A stretch of 64,000 bases of DNA from Zonotrichia leucophrys gambelii (lineage: Eukaryota > Chordata > Aves > Passeriformes > Passerellidae), in NCBI RefSeq assembly GCF_028769735.1, contig NC_088173.1:7089038-7153037 (forward strand). The letters are read 5' to 3'. Below are positions 53,901-64,000 of this stretch, piece by piece. The notes below the pieces were generated by a model, which was not told where the DNA came from, did not search any database, and was given only the letters and a program-made list of their open reading frames with translations. How positions within the stretch are numbered: the stretch's first letter is position 1; each line of letters begins with the position of its first letter. The position numbers and the translations under genes were made by a program.

Positions 53901-55681
53901 TTTGAAACATCATGCTGATTTGTGACAAGCTGACCTTTCTAACCCAGAACATGTGAGCTTTTCCCACCTAAGCAGTGGTAGGAACTGGGGTGTTACCACT
54001 GAATTCTCATTTCAGTACATTTGTCATCAATCAATTTCTAAACCAGAATAGTGCATTTTCTACCTGTGATGCCTTATGGCTTCACTTAGAAGGCATTTTT
54101 ACCCCACAGTTCTCTTGTGTGGCTTTCGTACAAATACTCCCTTCACTGCTTTTCTTTCAGTTCGTAAGTGCTTAGTCTGGCACAGTGCAAATATGCTGTC
54201 AGTAATGATGTAAAGATTTCTCCTTGTGATGGGAAAGAACATCTTCCACATTGCCAGGTGGAACTGAAACTTTCTTTGGTCCCATCTTTCCTTTCCAGCA
54301 ACTCACAAAAATGAGGTTTCCCTGTGTGTTTTGTTTGGAATTTCTTCTTGCACATACTTTAAATCTGCTGTAATTATTACATAATTTCCTAGGTCTGCTA
54401 TGTCTTACTAAAAATGTAAAGCTCAGAGTGTAAACAAAGCACTGCATTTCAATGGTGCCTCACAAGACTAAATATTGTCTATAATTAATCACTTATTTGC
54501 TGATATAAAGGCATCCACAGACATGATCGTGTTTGTTATAAATTTGGGATAGGTCCAACACCACAATTTACCAAAAACAACAGTAATATTCAAGCCTCAA
54601 GGTGAAGACCTTGAAGTTTCATTTAAGAGGCCAGTGTTATGATGTATATTTCTCTCATATGAGCCATGGTGGATGTTTAAATATCTGTGAATTTGAAACA
54701 TCTATTAAGTCTTTGTGGAGAAATCAGAAGTTAATCTGGAAATAGCACAAAAACTTTTCAAAAGAGGTTTTACTACAAATGTGTAGAAAACGAAAGATTT
54801 GTGAAAAGGAGAACATTTCACAGCAATGCAGCAATTCATGGTTAATTACACTCATACATGAGAAGACAATGATACAAAAATATTTAATATTTTTATATAT
54901 ATAATTGTTTATGCCAGACATGTACATACTGGTTGCAGTTTCCAGTTCTTTGCTCAGGTATTTACAACAGTGCTTTGATTAATAGCACAAATAAAGGGAC
55001 AGACATATTTGAAACAGCTGCTTCTGACACTAACACATAAAAATGCAACTGAATGTAAGTTTTCATTGAATAAAATGGATTATTCTATCTGCACATGAAC
55101 AAGTTAATGTGCTATGGTTTCATCCCTGTAATAGAGTTATTGCCCAAAATCAATTCTCATCACGAGTATTTTATGATAACTGATAAAATACAAGTGTATC
55201 GTGTATCTACATGCTCTTCATATGATGAACCCATTGTTAAAATCTTTTAGAAACTAACCTGCAGCACTAAAACAGTCAAAAACTGTTTTAAATGGGCAGA
55301 GACAGCAACTTTTTCTTTTCACCTTGAGTACGTGAAAGCTTCAGGTGCCAGTCACCAGATTTTAAAAATCAGTATTTCAAAAGGACCATGGTTCAAGTAA
55401 AAGACAAAATTGCAAAAGTCTTACTTCACAGAGGATGAGACAATTAAGTGAATTACAAGACCAAGGAGCTGAGTGACGATGGAAGGTGCTTAGATGTTGA
55501 ATAGCTAATTTCACCCCAGTCAGGAAAGCGCATTCAGTGTCTTTTCACCTTTGTGAATGTACAGACAGGACTGTCACTGCAGCCCCAGGAGCACCCTGAC
55601 ACTACAGCCACAAAGTCCATCTGGGAAACACCTGGGGCTGGCTGAGGAGCTTGTCTAATCCCCATTCCTTCCTTGACACAG
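50921..55681 (+). other. GABRB1: GABRB1 last intron (4761 nt)
   Basis: The donor is gtaaaa and the acceptor ttccttccttgacacag. It is mostly unique AT-rich sequence. The exon 8 frame reads through to a stop at 51125-51127, with an AATAAA at 51323-51328. A sequence with good splice-site strings on both sides occurs at 52905-53069. Near 52745-52790 there is a short TA/CA-rich tract. No repeat family is recognised. Confidence 0.85.
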
Positions 55682-56014
55682 GTTGATGCCCATGGGAACA
55701 TGCTTCTGGAGCCTCTTGAGCTACGAAATAACATTTGCACCATCTTCCATGAGCCCCGAGCCACGAGGCACACGAGCGACAGTGCCAACCTGCAGCACAG
55801 AAGAGCCACTTCCAGCAGAGACCTCTGCAGCAGGAGTGCTCTGGACAGGCACAGGCTCCATAATAAGGGACACCTACACAGGAGGGCATCCCAGATCAAA
55901 GTCAAAATCCCTGATCTGACTGATGTTAACCTGATAGACAAGTGGTCCAGAATGGTCTTTCCCATCATGTTTATTCTTTTTAATGTTGTTTACTGGCTGT
56001 ATTATGTCCACTAA
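55682..56014 (+). CDS. GABRB1: GABRB1 last coding exon (333 nt): M3-M4 loop, M4 and stop
   Basis: The acceptor is cttgacacag|gttgat and TAA lies at 56012-56014. It starts [16 protein letters not shown], runs through a variable loop, then [18 protein letters not shown] and IDKWSRM, then M4 and the terminal [10 protein letters not shown]. The RRAS motif (Ser codon 55889-55891) corresponds to Ser409 of beta1, the known PKA/PKC site. The KIPDLTDVN block and the exact YVH end identify a beta subunit; IDKWSRM favours beta1. The segment is 110 residues, against about 114 in the mammalian beta1 I remember, with a short deletion after LRN. It carries many substitutions in the loop and several in M4 (Val, Met and Ile for Phe, Thr and Ser). 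No frameshift or premature stop is present. Confidence 0.94.
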   Translation, partial: VDAHGNMLLEPLELRNNICTIFHEPRATRHTSDSANLQHRRATSSRDLCSRSALDRHRLHNKGHLHRRASQIKVKIPDLTDVNLIDKWSRMVFPIMFILFNVVYWLYYVH

Positions 56015-57175
56015 GTTATGCAATAATGTTACCACAGACTAATATAATTAGACTTGTTTCTTTTCCTTCTCAATTTCATTAATTCTGAAGAACTGCAAGT
56101 AGCTATAATGTTCCATGTTCAACGTAAGATTCTCCACCATGGAACACTTCTAGACTTAAGCTTTAAAAAAAAGACAATAACTCAACACAAATCCAGGGTT
56201 GCAACATTTAGATCCAAACAGTACAGATCAGCTTTTAAGGAGCCTCTTGAGAAAAACTGCTCTACCTTGATTTTTACAAAGTTTATGCATCACCCGTGAC
56301 CTTTCTGTGCCAAATTTAATTGCTTTAAAGTGGAAATTTGTCCCACTGTATTTCTTATCACATATTGGCAGCTCACAGCAGCATGCTTCCAAACACAGTC
56401 AAACTACTAGTAGTATCTATGTCAATGTCCTTCACCATTCAGAGTGTACAGAAATTTGAAGAAATTACAGTTTAAAGAATTGTAACTATTGCACCATAGC
56501 TTCACTTCAGACTTAATAGCTTTACTGGAAAGTATTTCCATAGTGTGTTTGAGAAGTATCACTCAAGGAGAAGTCACGTAACATTTTCATAGACAGGGAT
56601 CTTCAAAAGAAAAAAGGGTAGCAGAGAGAAATCCCACGGAGTATCCAAGCAAGTAATCACCTGATTTGATCTTAATGGAATTCTGTTATTTCCACAATAA
56701 CAGAAGTCAGTATTTATGAGAACAGTTGTGCCATATGTAATTTTGTATTAAAAAGCAGAAAACAACCACATGCTAATTCCTTGAAGCAACTCTGTGGAAT
56801 ACCCCAGGCCAAGATTTTTCTTAAGGCCCAGGTTTCCTGTGGCTGGTAGTTGCAACAGTCTCCCAAAAGCTGGTAGATGTCTGGGAACAGATCTGAGGAA
56901 ATTTCTGCACACAGTTTCCTTTAGATTTCTTCATTCCACTGAGAACCAGGAGATGCAGCTGAGCCTTACAGCACACTGGGAATGCTGGTGCACTCCCCCT
57001 GAGGAGCTGCCTCTTCTTACCTGGCAGCCTATTGCCTGACACAGCTCCAGGCAAGGAGCCACAGGCAAAGGGCAAGCAATGTCCATGCAGCTGAGAAGCA
57101 ACAGATCAGTCACCTTCTACCTATCATAAATAGGTATAATATATATTAAATAAATTAAATTAAAGAAGTCTTGCA
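56015..57175 (+). other. GABRB1: Probable GABRB1 3' UTR, end not fixed
   Basis: This follows the stop codon. Candidate polyadenylation signals are ATTAAA at 56747-56752 and AATAAA at 57149-57154. Later AATAAA copies lie at 58306-58311 and 58338-58343. The choice among them cannot be made from sequence alone, so the limit given is provisional. No repeat is seen in this stretch. Confidence 0.45.
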
Positions 57176-58178
57176 AACTGAACTTTCCAAAACTGCAAAA
57201 AACAGCACCAGGAGGGAGACAGCAGTAGGACCATATGTGCTGTCCCCTGCCAACACATATTCCATTAAACAGTTTTGAATTCTTTGAATTCAAATGAGAC
57301 TTAACAGTGTAAGTCCATGAGCCATGGAATTTGCCTGCTTTGTGCTTATACACAAAAATTAGTTCAAAGAAAGTAATGAATTCTGCAGATTTATAGTGTA
57401 AAATACAACCATCAGTGATTCATGTTTTGCATTACCAGATTTCCAAATGACATTCACAGACAGACCTCAGGTAAGTAATTAAGCCCATCTGATCCAGTGG
57501 TGAAGAGATACTGCAACCTCTCCTTACAGCTGCAGTGAACATTTTAAAAGAGCCAACGTCTAACATGACATCAAAAAGTCTTTATGTTTAAAAAAAAAAG
57601 GATCCTTTGTTTTGTATTACAAGGGCAAAGATCAGCTTTACTGATCTTCAGCATTTCTTTTGCAGGCCCCTAACATATCCATACACATATTTTTCTAGTT
57701 TAGGGTTCAGCCAGATACTCCTGGCACAATTGATAGGTACGTGGACTAAAATCAGTTACATTGTACAGTTCCAAGCAAAAAAAATTTATAAAAAAAAAAT
57801 GGAGCAGAGTAAAAGCCATTAACAAAACAAGAGCAGAGCACATGCAAAACTCCTTAAGAACAGCATGTCCCAAAATAGGAGGATGTAGCCTTCTGCCCCA
57901 GGAACACTGAACACATACCTATCCAAACCCCAGCCCCACAGGACATTCTGGGCAGCACACACCAAGGCCTGTGTGCATCAAGAGCTGGAAGCCACCACCA
58001 CCACCTGAGTCAGGAAACAGCTGCCAGCTCTCAGTGCAAAGTTTGGCAGCAGGGACTAATGACCCATCACATACAGAGAAAAGAGCCACTAACTGTAGGC
58101 ACAACTTAAAAGCAGAAGAAATCATTTCTCACCTGAGAGCAATAGCTTGGCAGCAAGGAAAAGCCAGTGGTTATTAGT

Positions 58179-58217
58179 GGCATGGCATGGCATGGCATGG
58201 CATGGCATGGCATGGCA
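58179..58217. repeat. Pentanucleotide microsatellite (GGCAT)n, about 7.8 copies
   Basis: A perfect array of GGCAT from 58179 to 58217. Being perfect and moderately long, it is likely to vary in length between individuals. Confidence 0.95.
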
Positions 58218-61162
58218 AAATGAGTCCATTTATAGGTTACCCAGGTACAGTGCCATCTGGAGCTAGAAATTATGGAGCACAAAAGAAACACAATCTCTTC
58301 CCATCAATAAATTGGAGTAATTTGGCTGACTTTATGCAATAAAGCTGAATAATGCTGTAATGCCAAGTTCCCTTACATTTGTACTTTAGTAGTTTCCCTA
58401 CCCTGAAGAACCAGACTTCAAGATCAGCACAGGTAAGGCCCTATTGCTAATTAGGTTTTAGCTAAACTCCTATGCAGTTTGTGCAGCTCTCATGCAATTT
58501 CTACTGGAAGTCATTTTTGGCTGGGTTTCCTGAGGCATTGAGTTTCTACTGTCCCTGAGCATGTACATTTGTGTGCCTACCTGGAGTCTCCCAACAACAT
58601 TTGAATCTATTGAGAATATCAACCAATAATTTTCTTTTTGTTCAAAAGCTAAAAGAACAGTACAGATCTGAGATACTACATTCCTACAAGTTTCAACAAA
58701 GCAGCTAGGTTAGCAGAGGACAAAGTTCACATTGTCATCTGCCTCTTCTCTGGCCGAAAGAAACTTGATGAACTCCAGCCTTATTAGACACAAAAGCCAG
58801 TCTTTTCAGTGAAACAAGAATATTTTTGACATTACATTGCTTTATGCTACCACTGAATAGCACAGAGGTTGCAATTTCAGAATATCTGCTGGTTCACCTA
58901 GTCCACCCGTACAGGAAATGTTCCTTCCCTTTGTTCTGCAAGTGGAGCATTTCTTGACATAAATCACAAGGAAAGTCACCCAGAGGCTGAGGGCCACATT
59001 CCACCAGCTGTTTCCCATCACCAAGGAGCCTGTTCCCTGAATTCTCACATATTGAGGATGCATTGCTAACATGTCCTTGGGAGTATTAGTAAAAAAAGGC
59101 TAGATTATATCTGTTATGTAAAAAAATACTTTAAAAATGGGTTCTCTATTACAAAGCTTGACCTCCCCACATCTGTGACTGTGCATTTCTTCCTACCTCC
59201 TTGGGCACCCAATCATCCTGCAGCCCAAGGAAGGCAAGAGATCACATGAGAATAATGAATTTCAGCATGTAGTAATGCTGAAATGTATATGCACAGATTG
59301 AAAGAATTAAGTGACAAATAAAAAAGGTGGCATTTCTTAAAAGAAGACCAGGTGACTTTGGTCTACTTGCTGCCTTGGAGTGCAGAGGTAACTCTAATGG
59401 TGTTGTTTTCTCCTTGACATGTGTATTTCTCAATTATTTTGTAAGTAATCTTGAATGTCCCAGAATTATAAAAACATGCCTTCTTGGCTCATGCTGGTGC
59501 CAATCTAAGAAATGGCCTGGTACTCACTCTTTTACATGTTTTTTATTGCAAAGTCCAGTTGCATTTGAGTATTAATACCAATGAGGAACTAATACAATTA
59601 CATGGCAGCAGAAGCATGTCATATTGCTAGAGATCATCTCTGACCAATTTCTTTTAACTCATCCCTGGCTCTCTGTACCTGCACTGTCTCAAGCAAAAGT
59701 ATAAAATTAGTCCCACTGCCAAAATGTAAGAAAGAGGGTTTCCTTTAGCAGATCATGCCTTTTGGTGAGAACATCAGCCATCTCATCCACATCTGTGAAC
59801 ATACCAGTCTCCTTGTTCCTGTCTCTGAAACTTCATTTGCTGTTTTGATCTAGCTGACAATATTTTACCCGATTTTTTTTAGATTTTTAGAAGAAACTTT
59901 GAATGTTGTACACTATAGCTAACATTTCTGAAACAAATCAGGCAAATCATCATTTCAAGAAAGAGCTGAATGAGATTTTGGCATAGGTAAAGAATTCAGG
60001 ATTGGGGTTTACAAACGAAGTTTACAGCAGCTCTCATATGATCCAGCATCGCTCTGGCTCCCATTTAAAACAATATCAATAGAAATACAACAGATCTGAA
60101 ATCTCTGCCTTCGTAGCCCTCAAAAAAATTTATTTAATCTATATCCTAGGAATCCTTCCCCACAGATAGTCCATCACCAAAGCAGTCCTGTGGAACTGTA
60201 GCAGTTCCCAGTTATAAAAATCCCCACACCTTCCAGTGCCTTTCATTACTCTATTAGCTAAACTAGCTGAGTAACCCAATGCTTAAAAATAGCCAGAGCT
60301 TTCTCTCTGTGGTACTCTCCTCACAGGCCTGCAAAAGTCCAAAGAATTATATTTGTGATATTTGCCTCATTTTCTACGCTTTGGTGGGAGTCATTTGGTC
60401 CTTCTGAAGCAGGCATGAACTAAAATTTTACAGAGGAAAGAGTGTATACCACCAAATGTAACTGAGGTTGATTTAAAGTAAAAAAAAAAAATTAAGGACT
60501 ATCTTGATGCACTTATGAAAGCATTCATTAGTACTAGAAGAGTAAAAATCCCTTTACTGTTGATACTGCATTTTAAATATTAATTCACAAATCAAAATGA
60601 TAGCAAAATGTGCATACTTCAGGATAGGGTGTTACTGGTTCTTAAAACCACCTTTCAGAAGAAAGCATAATTATGTCTCAACATGTTTCCCATCAGAAAG
60701 GCTTCCTTCAGAACTCAGAAATGTTCTACAGACTTATTTAGATCTTTTAAAAACAAAGCTTCTTGGCATATATAATTGCTTTGTTGCAAAAGCAGTTTTA
60801 TAAACAATAGTCAATTCCATACTGACAGTTTGCTGCTCATATGCAGTTCTGGTTCCCTTTAGCATACCAAGATCAAAGCTGACATGGCTGATATGAAAAA
60901 AAAGATTTTTCTGAAATCAAGGGAAGAGTTCTATGAAACAGAGAAAAATGCAATGAGCACCAGCAGAGGGCGAGTAACATTATTTTTATAATTCACTTTT
61001 TATATTTTGTATCAAGATATGCTGATTTTCTGATTCAAATTGCAGGTCTGCTTATGCAATATGAATTTCTGTAGGTGCTTTTGAGGTGGTGAAATTAGAA
61101 CTTCCTACAGTGTGTCTATTATATTGTAGGTACTGATTTCATTAGCTTTTGGTTCAAAAACT

Positions 61163-61234
61163 TCCTGTACAAAGTTTTGTTTCTGGTGTAAAAAAGCCTC
61201 CTGTACAAAGTTTTGTTTCTGGTGTAAATTACAT
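61163..61234. repeat. 36-bp tandem duplication, two copies
   Basis: The 30-nt core starting tcctgtacaaagttttg and ending ggtgtaaa occurs at 61163-61192 and identically at 61199-61228, offset 36 nt. The near-identity indicates a recent duplication. Confidence 0.92.
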
Positions 61235-64000
61235 ACTCAAGAGGCCTCTCCTTAGTACCTGCAAAACCAGAGAGATTTCCTGAACACCTTTATGATGGTT
61301 AGCTTGGGGGGTTTTGCCCATGCCACTGCAGGCCCCAGAAGTGAGCTGCTGTGCCAGGTAGGGACTGGGAGAACAGGAACCCAGGGTCTAGAATTGGGCC
61401 AAAAGAGCAGCATCAACACTTACCAGTTAGTGTGGTGGCATGTGCAAACTCCACAGCTATTCCACATGCCAGTTAATTAGAATGAGCTCACACATGGAAG
61501 AAGGTAGGAAAATACAGATATTGGCAAATAGAGCAGAAAAGCAAGGACAAAATTCAGTTCTTTGATGCTAATTGGGCCTCTTTAAACTCTCATACCTTTG
61601 GCCTAATTCTTAGGCACAAGTTTCTTTGTCGGTGGGGCTCCTCACACCACAAACTCTCCTCAAGACGTGCTCCTGGCCACAAGCTTGTTTCAGCTGTTTT
61701 TGTCCTGTGTAGGTTTGTCCTATTTACCCTGCTCATGTCTACCTGCATCCAGCAAAGTGTAGCTGAAGATGACAGCACTGTAATGGGTCTTGTGAAAGCT
61801 CCGGCTTTTTTCATTAATCTGGTCTGGTACAGTCTCCAAAAAGGCCTTATCTGTCACAACAGGAGACCTTGGCTTGTTCCAGAAGTACCTAATTCTCTGA
61901 GCAAAGAGAAAAAGAAATAAAATCTGACAGATAGTACAGAGGGCAAGCTCTGTTCTCCATTCTTTCTGGTCTTTTTCCTTGCCATCTGCTGGAGGCCATT
62001 ATGTGCCTTTCATTTCTCTGTAGAGATGTAAGGTCAGGATGCACATTTCAAATACAATGCCGTGTTTTAGCTGCTGCTTCTCAACTGCTTGTCAACTGGA
62101 GCTCCTGTCTCCCTCTAGCCATTCACACTGTGTTGTTATGCCCCCTATTAAAAACTTAATTTTGATGGTTATATTAAAAATACTCTTTTTCAATAAAGTC
62201 TAACACCTATTAAAAAAAGCATCTCATTGCACATTTATTTCTGTCAACAACAGCAGTATCAGAAACCTGTCTTCTTGTTAAAGCAAAAAAACATTGAGAA
62301 AAGATTTTTTCAGCCTTTTCTGTTCACTGTTGCAGTAGAGGACAGAGAAATACAGGATGATACTACAGACTGAACACCACTACACACCCTTAATTAGAAA
62401 TCCATTATTACCTAAGTTGCTAAAGAATTTAAAATGAAGCTATGTAAACACTTAAAGTCTACTATTAAGAAAAAGTCACAGATATTGAAAGTAGTATCTG
62501 TAGCAGATTCTTCAACAGAAGTTTCACTGGTTGTACATAAAAATGGATGTTATTATTTGTGGCCTCTTGTTATTGAGAAAATACCACTATTTTGTATTTT
62601 TGAACGGTTGATGTTGAAAACTAAGAGGTTTTCATCAACACAAGTTGATGAAAGTTCACAAGTTCACTTCAGCAACACACTAAAAATTAGTTTTAAATAT
62701 CCACCTTTAACTGAAGTACAGACTTTCTAGGTATGTTTTTCCTTAGTTTTCACAGTGCATCTATAAACTGTATGAATCAGCACACAAGTTTCTTCTATTC
62801 AAACAACATCCCAAACGATAGAGCACACTTTTACGAAATAAATTGCTGTTATTAAATCTGCAACTATAAATAAAAGTGGTTTCCATTCCTTTTGTCCCAA
62901 ATTATAAAAAACAGCATGAAAACAATAAAAACAAAAACCAAAGCCTCTTTTCTCTAGAAAAGCCCTTCAGCAATACATGCCCATCAGATGAGCAAGAGTT
63001 ATACCTTCAGACATGCTTCACACAATACATGGAGCATTTGAACACATAAGGCCATATTCTTCTATAAAGCAACTAGATCTGGAGAAAAAGCATAGTCAAC
63101 ACAAATATACCTATAAATAAAATGAAGAGACTTGATAAATTTATTCCTTACGCTCACAATTAAAAAATCAGCATCCTCCTAACATGCTGCTGGACAACCT
63201 GTAGTAACTCTTTCCATATTTTTTATTAAAATTAAGCAATTATCAATTCCAATCTTATTTTTAGTTTGAATTTTGTACCATTTCTATAAGGCCTTTGTCT
63301 GTTATTTAATCCATTATGAAATTTGTTGCTTATGGAAATTCAAGATTATGATAAAACCATATCTGCTAGAGGTTGCACTCCTTTCACTAAGATACATCTT
63401 CAACTCGTTCATATTTAGAACTCTTTACCCACTTCTCCATTCTTCAGTTGCTGACACTGAACATGTATGCCTGATTAAATAAAAGAGAAACAATATATTT
63501 AGGTTTCCTATTTATTAGACCCATTAAAATCCTTTTTATAGAGGCCTTTCTACAAGAGCTTGTCTTCCTCCTCTGTGACCAGTACTCTGAAGTCCATTAT
63601 TTTGTATTAGTGTACTAAACTTCGTATATACGAAAACCTATGGCACAACAAAATACAGTGGAATAAACTCAAGACCCTGATTTTGAAACTAGGAATAAAG
63701 TTAAGTCATCAATAATTTTCCTTATTATTATACAAAACTTGCCCAAGACAAACACATGCACACAATGAGAATCATACATCAGTATTCATGTAAGCATTAC
63801 AGATCATTTGCTTTATGTATGGAAAAGTGGTCTAATAAATAGTAGAAAATGTGAGACCTCTGGTGTACCCTTCCCTAGTGTTAGTGCTTTTAACTTTTGT
63901 TACATACTACAATCAAAACTCCATCTGGTTTCAGAAAAGCTTAGAGTAGAATTTACCAATTATCTCCTGTATTAAGTGAGCTAGGAATATCCTTCTCATA

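Larger units (their letters stand above)
57176..64000. other. Downstream intergenic sequence, no gene recognised
   Basis: About 6.8 kb of AT-rich DNA contain a GGCAT pentamer array (58179-58217), a 36-bp tandem duplication (61163-61234) and otherwise unique-looking sequence. In other vertebrates COMMD8 is expected beyond the 3' end of GABRB1, but I saw none of its exons here by eye. A 98-codon open frame at 62434-62730 (+) has no recognisable domain. Confidence 0.6.

Noticed and set aside
55534..55968. 144-codon minus-strand open frame over the last GABRB1 exon
   Set aside because: It is antisense to a genuine coding exon that has conserved residues, a splice site and the natural stop; the antisense peptide shows no known domain.
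58179..58217. Possible CRISPR-like or regulatory repeat
   Set aside because: It is a contiguous 5-nt microsatellite without spacers.
62434..62730. 98-codon plus-strand open frame downstream of GABRB1
   Set aside because: It is AT-rich with no known domain and no evidence of a promoter or splice sites; chance is sufficient explanation.

Overview
This is vertebrate nuclear DNA, almost certainly from a bird and plausibly a songbird. The evidence is decayed CR1 LINE fragments with the bird-type 'cacagaatca' 3' termini (about 2.4-3.9, 5.5-6.3 and 23.3-23.5 kb), an LTR that resembles songbird endogenous-retrovirus LTRs (about 39.6-40.0 kb), AT-rich introns and small exons with consensus GT-AG splice sites. 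There are no bacterial-type operons, and nearly all open frames in the window are chance or repeat-derived.

One gene is supported: the 3' two-thirds of a GABA-A receptor beta subunit on the + strand, best matched to GABRB1. Six consecutive coding exons lie at 11979-12199, 32355-32437, 48985-49122, 49230-49382, 50670-50920 and 55682-56014. Their lengths are 221, 83, 138, 153, 251 and 333 nt, and all splice phases are compatible. Together they encode 392 residues ending at a TAA: most of the ligand-binding domain including the Cys-loop, M1-M4 and the M3-M4 cytoplasmic loop. The signal peptide and first N-terminal exons must lie upstream of the window. The subtype call rests on the Ser in M2 (TTISTHLRE, where beta2/beta3 have Asn), the beta1-like loop C region and the IDKWSRM...[10 protein letters not shown] tail.

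Layout: 1-11978 is the end of an upstream intron (CR1 debris). 12200-32354 is a 20 kb intron with nothing genic. 32438-48984 is a 16.5 kb intron that holds the LTR and a GC/CpG-rich island at about 45.15-45.6 kb, inside which is an 11-bp minisatellite. 49123-56014 packs the last four exons into 7 kb. 56015-64000 is 3' UTR plus intergenic DNA with simple repeats.

No new multi-gene system is visible. The observations most worth following are the CpG/minisatellite island with its 55-bp higher-order period, and the unusual divergence of the M3-M4 loop and M4 in an otherwise strongly conserved receptor subunit. Comparisons with other beta subunits are from memory of the family; no alignment was run.
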